42,571 nt of DNA, taken from positions 1-42,571 of the forward strand of contig CACBQD010000015.1 in NCBI GenBank assembly GCA_902541285.1, written 5' to 3'. The notes beneath the pieces are model-generated. The model made no database searches and was not told the DNA's origin. It saw only the letters and a list, made by a program, of their open reading frames with translations. This DNA is from an uncultured Pelagibacteraceae bacterium (GTDB lineage: Bacteria > Pseudomonadota > Alphaproteobacteria > Pelagibacterales > Pelagibacteraceae). Position numbers and translations under genes: made by a program. Positions 16,424-23,323 of this stretch are shown here, piece by piece. Each line of letters begins with the position of its first letter. The first letter of the stretch is position 1.

Positions 16424-17365
16424 ATGTGCGGGATTGCAGGATTAATTCATAGAGGAAATACTTCAAACGTTGGTTTTGAACTTCAAGGTATGCTACAAGC
16501 ATTAAAGCATAGAGGAGAAGATTCAACTGGATACGCTCTATACGGAAAAACTGACGGTCAAAATTTCATCATGCGATTTAAGGTTGGTGAAAATGTTGCG
16601 GAGGGAAGTTCTTCAGTAAAAGAAGATGTATCAGTTTATGATGAAAGAAAAAAAATTGTTGACTCTTATCTTTCTGAGCTAGGGGCTAAGGTGATAAAAG
16701 AAGATAGAATTCTTCCTTATTCATTACGATATGAAATTCAGTATGACAAAGATTTAATGGAATTTTCTCAAAAAATAGAAAGTGTTGAAGGTGTAGAAAT
16801 ATTATCTATGGGAAAATCTCTAGAAGTAATTAAAGATTTAGGAAATGCTGCAGTAGTTTGTAACAGATATAATTTAGATAAAGTTGTCGGGACACATGCA
16901 ATTGGTCATGCTAGAATGGCAACAGAATCGGGAGTGGATATTAAATCTGCTCACCCATTTTGGGGTTATCCTTTTAGCGATGTGTCAGTCGTTCATAATG
17001 GACAATTAACAAACTATTGGAATAATAGAAGAGTATTGGAAAACAAGGGCATGAGATTTATGTCAGAATGTGACTCGGAATTAATCGCTGTATATCTTGC
17101 AGAAAAAATGAGAAATGGAGCTACATTAGAAGAGGGAATGAAAGAGTCTCTCGTCGGTTTAGATGGGGTATTTACTTATTTTGTTGCTACAAAAGATAGC
17201 TTAGGAATGGCGAAAGATACAATGGCTGCAAAACCACTAGTATTGTATGAGTCAGATGATTTAGTTGCAATGGGGTCAGAGGAAATTGCAATAAGATCAA
17301 TATTACCTCAAGAAATCGAAACTTATGATCCTTTTGATGGAGAAGTTAAAGTATGGCAAATTTAA
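16424..17365 (+). CDS. mgsA: N-methylglutamate synthase subunit A (GlxB-like class II amidotransferase)
   Basis: The protein starts MCGIAGLIHRG; Cys2 becomes the N-terminal nucleophile of class II (Ntn, PurF/GltB-type) glutamine amidotransferases. HRGEDSTGYALY, GHARMATES (about 162-170) and DVSVVHNGQLTNYWNNR are the other family hallmarks. The 313-aa subunit works with MgsB and MgsC in the cytoplasm. In the N-methylglutamate pathway the complex makes N-methylglutamate from methylamine or gamma-glutamylmethylamide plus 2-oxoglutarate. Ribosome binding site AAGGA lies upstream, and it overlaps mgsB by 13 nt. Subunit naming follows methylotroph mgsABC; the glxB name is used in rhizobia. Confidence 0.87.
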   Translation: MCGIAGLIHRGNTSNVGFELQGMLQALKHRGEDSTGYALYGKTDGQNFIMRFKVGENVAEGSSSVKEDVSVYDERKKIVDSYLSELGAKVIKEDRILPYSLRYEIQYDKDLMEFSQKIESVEGVEILSMGKSLEVIKDLGNAAVVCNRYNLDKVVGTHAIGHARMATESGVDIKSAHPFWGYPFSDVSVVHNGQLTNYWNNRRVLENKGMRFMSECDSELIAVYLAEKMRNGATLEEGMKESLVGLDGVFTYFVATKDSLGMAKDTMAAKPLVLYESDDLVAMGSEEIAIRSILPQEIETYDPFDGEVKVWQI

Positions 17366-18207
17366 AAACATCAGAAAAAAAAAGTAAAGCTCAATCAATG
17401 GGACTTCATACAGAAGTCTTAACTGGAAAAACACAACAAAAATTTTTTAATCCAGATGAGGCAGAGAATTTTTATTACTTTGGGACATATGATGTAGATT
17501 TTAATAAAAGAACTGAGATTGACGTTAAGAACATGGATTGTCGTGAAGCAAATAAAAAAATTGATGAATTAATGAAAGATGGATACGGAACTATTGTAAT
17601 AAAGAACCCACAGGGAAAACATAGCTTGGGAGTTGGAATTCTCAATAAATTAAATTTAATATTTGAAGGTAGTTTGGGGTACTTTGGGTGTGGATCAATG
17701 GATGGTCCTATTGTTAGAATTAATGGAAGAGTGGGATGGTCATGTGCAGAAAATATGATGGCAGGAAAAGTAGTAATTGAAAAAAATGCAGGATCTTGTT
17801 TTGGTGCGGCAATTAGAGGTGGAGATCTGATATGCAAAGGAAGCGTAGGTGCCAGAACAGGAATTGATCAAAAAGGTGGAACAATAATTATTGGCGGAGA
17901 TGCTGGCGCATTCACAGGTTTTATGATGCAGAGAGGGCGAATTATTATTCTTGGAGATGTTGGAATAAATTTAGGAGATTCTATGTATGATGGGACAATT
18001 TTTGTAGGTGGAAAAATTGGATCATTTGGTAGTGATGCTGTCGAAGCTGAATTAACTGATTCAGATCAAGACTGGCTTAAAAGAAAATTAAAGGTTGCGG
18101 AGATTGGTGAAAACTTCGATGTTTCTAAGATGACTAAAGTTGTAGCAGGAAAAAAACTTTGGAATTACGATGCTCTCGAACCTACAGAAAAAAAAGGAGC
18201 AATTTAA
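17353..18207 (+). CDS. mgsB: N-methylglutamate synthase subunit B (GlxC-like, GltB C-terminal domain)
   Basis: This 284-aa protein matches the glycine-rich beta-helix domain found at the C-terminus of glutamate synthase large subunits (GXGXG repeats). The repeated pattern is clear from about residue 105 to 225: GYFGCGSMDGPIVRINGRVG, GSCFGAAIRGGDLICKGSVG, GAFTGFMMQRGRIIILGDVG and SMYDGTIFVGGKIG. It is structural rather than catalytic and holds the amidotransferase and FMN subunits together. Start overlaps mgsA by 13 nt and the stop abuts the mgsC ATG with no gap, which fits a fixed subunit ratio. Confidence 0.88.
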   Translation: MANLKTSEKKSKAQSMGLHTEVLTGKTQQKFFNPDEAENFYYFGTYDVDFNKRTEIDVKNMDCREANKKIDELMKDGYGTIVIKNPQGKHSLGVGILNKLNLIFEGSLGYFGCGSMDGPIVRINGRVGWSCAENMMAGKVVIEKNAGSCFGAAIRGGDLICKGSVGARTGIDQKGGTIIIGGDAGAFTGFMMQRGRIIILGDVGINLGDSMYDGTIFVGGKIGSFGSDAVEAELTDSDQDWLKRKLKVAEIGENFDVSKMTKVVAGKKLWNYDALEPTEKKGAI

Positions 18208-19599
18208 ATGGCAAAGAAAAAAAATGGTAATGGAAAGTCAAACGGACATTCTAATGGTAATGGAATAGCTTCAAGAAATAAAAGTTTATTAGGACACAAC
18301 GCTATTTTTACTCCAGAAGTTATGGACGACATTCATATCAAAGCGGAATTAGGAAGATACAGAATGAGAGGTATGGCTTTGATGAAAAAGATACCTACTT
18401 TTGATGATCTAGTTTTCTTGCCAGGTACATTAACAAGATTTGTTATTGAAGGTTACAGAGAAAAATGTGAGACCAAAACAATTATTGGTCCAAGATGTGA
18501 AAATCCAATTGAGCTTGATATTCCAGTTTACATTACGGGAATGAGTTTTGGAGCTTTATCTTATGAGGCAAAAACTGCATTAGCTAGAGGTGCTACAATG
18601 GCTGGTAGCGCAACATGTTCTGGTGAAGGTGGAATGATACCAGATGAGAGAAGATATTCAGAAAAATGGTTTTATCAATGCATACAATCAAGATACGGTT
18701 TTAACCCACACCATGCACAACTAGCTGATGGAATTGAGGTATTTATTGGACAAGGACAAAAAGTTGGAATGGGTGGTCATTTGATGGGTCAAAAAGTTAC
18801 TGACCAAGTTGCAGAAATGAGATCGCTACCTGCAGGTATTGATCAAAGATCTCCAGCAAGACATCCTGATTGGCTGGGTCCAGATGATTTAGCTTTAAAA
18901 GTTCAAGAGCTTAGAGAATTAACAAAAAACAAAGTACCAATTCAATTAAAACTTGGAGCAGCTAAAGTGTATGATGATGTAAGGATGGCAGCAAAATGCG
19001 ATCCAGATTCAATTTATCTTGATGGAATGGAAGGTTCAACAGGTGCTGGACCACATATTGCAGCTGCAAACACAGGTATCCCAGGAATTGCTGGAATTAG
19101 AGAAGCAAGAAGAGCTTTGGACGATGTTGGTAAAACTGGAAAAGTAACTTTAATTTATGCAGGTGGTGTTAGAGATGGAGCAGATATGGCTAAAGCTTTA
19201 GCGCTTGGTGCAGACGCAATTGCAATCGGAACAGGAGCAATGGTGGCTTTAAATTGCAACAAAGAAATACCAGAATCTAACTTTGAAAAAGAAATGGGTG
19301 TTCCCGCGGGTCATTGCTATCACTGTCACACGGGTAGATGTCCGGTAGGAGTTGCTACTCAAGATCCTAAATTAAGAAAAAGATTAAATCCTGATGATGC
19401 AGCATTAAGAGTGTATAATTACTTGCATGCGATGACATTGGAGGCTCAATTGTTGGCTAGAGCATGTGGAAAAACAAATATTCACTCGCTAGAACCAGAA
19501 GATATGGCTGCATTAACAATGGAGGCTTCTGCTTTAGCTAAAGTACCTCTTGCAGGAACAAATCATACAGTAGGAGTTAAAGATTTCCATAAAATCTAA
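18208..19599 (+). CDS. mgsC: N-methylglutamate synthase subunit C (GlxD-like, FMN/Fe-S glutamate synthase domain)
   Basis: This is a 463-aa catalytic subunit with the FMN-binding TIM barrel of glutamate synthase. Motifs are GMSFGALSYEAKTALARGA (111-129), GSATCSGEGGM, LKLGAAKVYDDVRM, DGMEGSTGAGPHIAA (272-286) and YAGGVRDGADMAKALALGAD. Cysteines 370, 373 and 378 in HCYHCHTGRCPVGVATQ are in the place of the [3Fe-4S] ligands; the first spacing (C-x2-C) is shorter than the C-x5-C-x4-C of GltB. The first 25 residues are a low-complexity Lys/Gly/Asn/Ser tail. It combines ammonia or methylamine with 2-oxoglutarate in the MgsABC complex. It abuts mgsB and is 8 nt from the following unknown gene. Confidence 0.9.
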   Translation: MAKKKNGNGKSNGHSNGNGIASRNKSLLGHNAIFTPEVMDDIHIKAELGRYRMRGMALMKKIPTFDDLVFLPGTLTRFVIEGYREKCETKTIIGPRCENPIELDIPVYITGMSFGALSYEAKTALARGATMAGSATCSGEGGMIPDERRYSEKWFYQCIQSRYGFNPHHAQLADGIEVFIGQGQKVGMGGHLMGQKVTDQVAEMRSLPAGIDQRSPARHPDWLGPDDLALKVQELRELTKNKVPIQLKLGAAKVYDDVRMAAKCDPDSIYLDGMEGSTGAGPHIAAANTGIPGIAGIREARRALDDVGKTGKVTLIYAGGVRDGADMAKALALGADAIAIGTGAMVALNCNKEIPESNFEKEMGVPAGHCYHCHTGRCPVGVATQDPKLRKRLNPDDAALRVYNYLHAMTLEAQLLARACGKTNIHSLEPEDMAALTMEASALAKVPLAGTNHTVGVKDFHKI

Positions 19600-19607
19600 T
19601 AGCAAAT

Positions 19608-20018
19608 ATGCCAAAGAAAAAAGGTAAGAAAAAAGTCAAATCAAAAGAGATTAAAGGTCAATTAGGAAAGAAAAAAGAAACTGCAAGAGAAAAAATGATT
19701 GGCCAAACAATTGGCTACCGATATGATGTTAATCTTTTGCCTGACTATAGTCGACTAACTCCATTTTTAAAAAAATATATAGAAGCTATGGGTTGGGATG
19801 ATCTTAATTGGTTAGAAGATGTTCATATGGGTTATGAAGAAAATAGACCAGCTGTTTTCGACAGAAATGCTAATGGTTGGGTAACGATACCAAGTAAAAT
19901 AAAATTACCTAATAATCAGCAGGATAGAGATATGATAGCTAGAGAATTATTGGTAAAGTTTCAAATGTCCCCGAATCATCCTCTGGTTGACCTTAAAAAA
20001 GCATATTTAAAATTCTAA
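19608..20018 (+). CDS. Unknown protein in the methylglutamate operon
   Basis: This 136-aa protein has no family I recognise. The first 35 residues are very basic (KKKGKKKVKSKE and GKKKETAREK). The rest is a compact acidic/aromatic domain with YDVNLLPDYSRLTPFLKKYI, MGWDDLNWLEDVHMGYEENR and a C-terminal helix DRDMIARELLVKFQM. There is no signal peptide or membrane segment. It follows mgsC by 8 nt and precedes amtB by 116 nt, so it belongs to the N-methylglutamate synthase operon. The lysine tail resembles the one on MgsC. It could be an assembly factor or small subunit of the complex; this is inference from position only. Confidence 0.75.
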   Translation: MPKKKGKKKVKSKEIKGQLGKKKETAREKMIGQTIGYRYDVNLLPDYSRLTPFLKKYIEAMGWDDLNWLEDVHMGYEENRPAVFDRNANGWVTIPSKIKLPNNQQDRDMIARELLVKFQMSPNHPLVDLKKAYLKF

Positions 20019-20106
20019 TTTTCAATTCCAAGTTGATAAATAATTATTAACTTCTACTTTTTATAAATAAAATAAAATTGTCAGCATAAAAAAAATTTCA
20101 TAGAAT

Positions 20107-20128
20107 CTATTAACTATTAATAGGAGAG
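20107..20128 (+). promoter_or_regulatory. Hairpin overlapping the amtB ribosome binding site
   Basis: CTATTAA (20107-20113) pairs with TTAATAG (20117-20123) around a 3-nt loop. The right arm runs into the ribosome binding site AGGAGAG (20122-20128), 6 nt before the amtB ATG. The stem is all A/U except one pair, so stability is low and an effect on translation is only a possibility. Confidence 0.35.
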
Positions 20129-20134
20129 AGAAAT

Positions 20135-21535
20135 ATGACTGATCAATTAGGTGCTCTCACAACCTTATTTACAGAATTTTACTATTGGGTAACTGTAGTT
20201 CTTATGTTTTTGATCCACGTGGGTTTCTGTATGTATGAAGTTGGGGCATCTCGTTACAAACATCACCAACATACTCTTATGAAAAATACAATGCTGATAC
20301 CACTGGTAACAGTCACATGGTTTTTCTTTGGTTGGTGGATATACTGGGCATTTCCAACGGGACCCGGATTAGCTCCTTCGATTATGACCGAAAGTACCGG
20401 TCTAGTTCTTGGAGGTGGATTTGGTGGAAATGATCTTGCTAACCCTACAAATGCATTGATGGCCGTAAATCTTAATGATCATATAATGGGTGTCTTCTGG
20501 GCAGCCTTTTTATTATTTTCATGGACTGCAGCTTCAATTGTATCTGGAGCGGTTATTGAAAGGATAACTACTTTTGCATTTGGAATACTTGCAATTGCAA
20601 TTGGATCTGTTTTCTGGACAATAGATGCTTCATGGGGATGGCATTTTGATGGATGGATGTTAAAAATATTAGGATATCACGATGCTTATGCTTCTGGAGT
20701 AATTCACGCAATTGCCGGAGGTTTTGCTTTAGGTGTTCTGATTGTTTTAGGACCAAGAATTGGAAAATTTTCATCTAGCGGAGAACCAAGAAACATTGGA
20801 CCAAGAAATCCTTGGTTAGTGACTGTTGGATTATTCTTAATCTATACAGGTTTTTGGGGCTTTTACGCTGCATGTAATGTTCCGATTTATGATCTTGGAC
20901 CTGAATATGGTATGGAAGGTGTAACTTTCTTTACTGCAACGAACATCTACCTAACTCCCACCACACTTAGTGGAATAACGATGAACTTTTTAATGTCGTT
21001 ATCTGGAGGGTTGTTAGCTGGGTATGTGGTCTCGAAGGGAGATCCTTTCTGGACTTATTCATCAGGGCTTGCGGGAATAATATGTGCATCTGCAGGTAAT
21101 GATTTATATCATCCAATACAATCAATGATAATCGGTATGATCGGAGTAGTTATAGCTTACAAAATGCATTACTGGGTCGAGAAAAAATATAAAATCGACG
21201 ATGCAGTTGGAGCGGTAGCTGTTCATGGTTATGCTGGATTTGTTGGTCTTGTAATATGTGGTTTCGTTTTAAATGGTTATCCTTCATCTGGATACAGTGT
21301 TGGAGCTATGTGGGATGGAACTAATTATGCAGCAATTAATCCTCTTGGAATGTTTATCGGCGCAATAATAATGTTTTTTGTACTAGGTATGCTTCCTGGA
21401 TATATAATTGCAAAAGTTCTTCACGGAATGGGTAAATTAAGAATACCAAGAGAAGTAGAACTTGCAGGACTTGACTATACAATTATGGAAGAGGCTAAAG
21501 AAGACGAAAAAGCTGTAGTCTCGGCCAGTAGATAA
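20135..21535 (+). CDS. amtB: Ammonium/methylammonium transporter, Amt family (divergent)
   Basis: This 466-aa integral membrane protein has about 11 transmembrane segments. The twin-histidine pore is present: His191 in ASGVIHAIAGGFALG and His364 in DDAVGAVAVHGYAG, with Asp183 in the place of the conserved pre-pore aspartate. No signal peptide is evident and the N-terminus (MTDQLGALTTLFTEFYYWVT) is shorter than in E. coli AmtB. Long stretches are unlike standard AmtB (WDGTNY and NDLYHPIQSM regions), so it is a distinct subfamily. Genomic position suggests uptake or recapture of ammonium or methylammonium released by this pathway. It is followed by a 73-aa membrane protein after a strong AGGAGG site; no PII gene is nearby. 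Confidence 0.9.
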   Translation: MTDQLGALTTLFTEFYYWVTVVLMFLIHVGFCMYEVGASRYKHHQHTLMKNTMLIPLVTVTWFFFGWWIYWAFPTGPGLAPSIMTESTGLVLGGGFGGNDLANPTNALMAVNLNDHIMGVFWAAFLLFSWTAASIVSGAVIERITTFAFGILAIAIGSVFWTIDASWGWHFDGWMLKILGYHDAYASGVIHAIAGGFALGVLIVLGPRIGKFSSSGEPRNIGPRNPWLVTVGLFLIYTGFWGFYAACNVPIYDLGPEYGMEGVTFFTATNIYLTPTTLSGITMNFLMSLSGGLLAGYVVSKGDPFWTYSSGLAGIICASAGNDLYHPIQSMIIGMIGVVIAYKMHYWVEKKYKIDDAVGAVAVHGYAGFVGLVICGFVLNGYPSSGYSVGAMWDGTNYAAINPLGMFIGAIIMFFVLGMLPGYIIAKVLHGMGKLRIPREVELAGLDYTIMEEAKEDEKAVVSASR

Positions 21536-21548
21536 AGGAGGTATGTAA

Positions 21549-21770
21549 ATGGCAACAGTATCAAATTGGATAGATCATTTGAGTGCCTCTGAGGTACAAG
21601 GATCTGTCTATCCAGGTGTTGGTTCGGAAGGAGTGCTAGTTATAATAGCAATTCTTATTTGGGTTGGCTGGCATGTTATTTCATCTAAACAAGAAGATGG
21701 TAAGATGAATGCAATTGTCAGAAAAAAACCAAGTGCTAACGACTGGAAAAGCAATATAACAGACGGTTAA
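21549..21770 (+). CDS. Small single-span membrane protein downstream of amtB
   Basis: This 73-aa protein starts 13 nt after amtB behind an optimal ribosome binding site (AGGAGG). A single transmembrane helix (about 27-45, GVLVIIAILIWVGWHVISS) separates a short acidic/serine-rich N-terminal part from a basic C-terminal tail ending in SANDWKSNITDG. I do not recognise a family. Tight linkage with amtB and a terminator immediately after it suggest co-expression with the transporter, perhaps as an accessory subunit. Confidence 0.75.
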   Translation: MATVSNWIDHLSASEVQGSVYPGVGSEGVLVIIAILIWVGWHVISSKQEDGKMNAIVRKKPSANDWKSNITDG

Positions 21771-21777
21771 AACTTTT

Positions 21778-21813
21778 AAGAGGGCGCATGAAATACTGTG
21801 CCCTCTTTTTTTT
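21778..21813 (+). terminator. Intrinsic terminator after amtB and its small partner
   Basis: Arms 21778-21788 and 21797-21807 form an 11-bp stem (AAGAGGGCGCA with TGTGCCCTCTT, one G-U pair) around an 8-nt loop, followed by a run of T to 21813. This ends the tdm-to-amtB plus-strand unit and separates it from gmaS. Confidence 0.9.
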
Positions 21814-21814
21814 A

Positions 21815-21979
21815 ATGCAAAATTCTGAAGAAAATAATCAAAATGAAAATAAAACTCCTAGCAAAATGGCACGTCTTGCATGGCCAAAAGCAAAGTATGG
21901 AGTAATTATTGCGATATTAATTATTATCGGTGTAAATTTAATTTATTACAAAGATTTCTTTTTATCATTTTTTAAATAA
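21815..21979 (+). CDS. Small single-span membrane protein upstream of gmaS
   Basis: This is a 54-aa protein. I start at the ATG at 21815, just after the terminator T-tract; an in-frame ATG at 21788 lies inside the hairpin and would add a cysteine-containing stretch that looks like read-through of the stem. The polar N-terminus is rich in Asn/Glu/Lys (MQNSEENNQNENKTPSK). One membrane helix follows (about 29-45, YGVIIAILIIIGVNLIYY) and a short aromatic C-terminus. Not recognised. It is 17 nt before gmaS and probably co-transcribed. Confidence 0.55.
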   Translation: MQNSEENNQNENKTPSKMARLAWPKAKYGVIIAILIIIGVNLIYYKDFFLSFFK

Positions 21980-21996
21980 TTGTGTTACGTTATTAG

Positions 21997-23322
21997 ATGG
22001 CAAAAAATTTATTTAAAATTTCAAAACAAAAAAAAATTAAATATTTTTTGATAAGTTTTGTAGATTTATTTGGTGTCTTAAGATCAAAATTGGTTCCTGC
22101 TCATGCAATAAAAGATATGCAAGTAAATGGTGCTGGATTTGCTGGATTTGCAGCTTGGTTAGATATGACGCCAGCTGACTCTGATATGTTTGCAATACCT
22201 GATCCTGACAGTTTAATTCAACTACCATGGAATAAAGAAGTTGGTTGGTTGGCTTCGGATTTATGGATGAATGGTAAACCAGTCGATGCTTCACCAAGGG
22301 TGATGTTAAAAAAACAAATAAAAAAATTATCTGAATTGGGATATAGCATGAAGTCAGGTGTGGAGTGTGAGTATTTTTTGATTTCTCCTGATGGGAACGC
22401 AATTGCAGATAACAGAGATACTCAATCTAAACCTTGTTATGACCAATCTTCATTAATGAGAAGATATGAGCTTATAAAAGAAATATGTGATTGTATGATT
22501 GAAATGGGATGGGGTCCTTATCAAAATGACCACGAAGATGCTAACGGGCAATTTGAAATGAATTGGGATTATTCAGATTGTCTAAAAACTGCTGATAGAC
22601 ATACTTTTTTTAAATTTATGGTTAAAACCATTGCAGAAAAGCATGATTTGAGAGCAACATTTATGCCAAAACCTTTTGAAAATTTAACTGGTAATGGATG
22701 TCATGCACATATTTCTTTATGGAAAGGAAAGAAAAATATCTTTCTTGATAAACATGATAAGCTTGGGCTAAGCAAGACAGCTTATAACTTTTTAGGAGGC
22801 ATCATGAAACATGCTTCATCCTTATCTACTTTTTTTAATCCAACAATAAATAGTTACAGACGAATAAATGCTGCACCAACAAAATCTGGTGCCACATGGT
22901 CTCCAAGCAGTATATCATATACAGGAAATAACCGTACACATATGATAAGGGTTCCTGATCCGGGAAGATTTGAATTAAGACTTATGGATGGATCCGCAAA
23001 TCCTTATTTACTTCAAGCTAGTGTATTAGCTGCAGGAATAGAGGGATTAAGTAAAAGAATTAATCCTGGTAAACCTCTTTTTTGTAATATGTATGAGGAT
23101 TATAAAAAATATCCAAACCTTTCTAAATTACCAAATGAACTAAAAGACTCTCTTGATAAAATTGAAAATAATAAAGAAATGAATAAAGCATTTGGAAAAG
23201 AAGTAATTAAAAGTTATGTCAAGTTAAGGACTTCGGAATTAAAAGATTTTAATGATAACGAAAAATTTGATAAGTCCAAACCAATTACAAAATGGGAAAG
23301 ACAGAATACTCTAGACTGTTAA
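21997..23322 (+). CDS. gmaS: Gamma-glutamylmethylamide synthetase
   Basis: This 441-aa ATP-dependent enzyme joins methylamine to glutamate to give gamma-glutamylmethylamide, the first committed step of the N-methylglutamate pathway. It has the glutamine synthetase fold with GMAS-type signatures: KIKYFLISFVDLFGVLRSKL near the start, AAWLDMTPADSDMFAIPDPD, GWGPYQNDHEDANGQFEMNW, KPFENLTGNGCHAHISLW and NNRTHMIRVPDPGRFELRL, ending in ERQNTLDC. These match methylotroph and Roseobacter GmaS much better than GlnA or the GlnT-type paralogue upstream. It sits after the terminator, so it may be regulated separately from mgsABC. The stop is 1 nt before the GTG of the next gene. Confidence 0.93.
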   Translation: MAKNLFKISKQKKIKYFLISFVDLFGVLRSKLVPAHAIKDMQVNGAGFAGFAAWLDMTPADSDMFAIPDPDSLIQLPWNKEVGWLASDLWMNGKPVDASPRVMLKKQIKKLSELGYSMKSGVECEYFLISPDGNAIADNRDTQSKPCYDQSSLMRRYELIKEICDCMIEMGWGPYQNDHEDANGQFEMNWDYSDCLKTADRHTFFKFMVKTIAEKHDLRATFMPKPFENLTGNGCHAHISLWKGKKNIFLDKHDKLGLSKTAYNFLGGIMKHASSLSTFFNPTINSYRRINAAPTKSGATWSPSSISYTGNNRTHMIRVPDPGRFELRLMDGSANPYLLQASVLAAGIEGLSKRINPGKPLFCNMYEDYKKYPNLSKLPNELKDSLDKIENNKEMNKAFGKEVIKSYVKLRTSELKDFNDNEKFDKSKPITKWERQNTLDC

Positions 23323-23323
23323 A

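Noticed and set aside
17475..17837. Proline-rich 120-codon frame on the minus strand within mgsB
   Set aside because: It mirrors the glycine-rich repeats of mgsB read backwards; no independent support.
21788..21814. Earlier ATG for the small protein before gmaS
   Set aside because: It falls inside the terminator stem and loop; the ATG at 21815 directly after the T-tract gives a more natural polar N-terminus.
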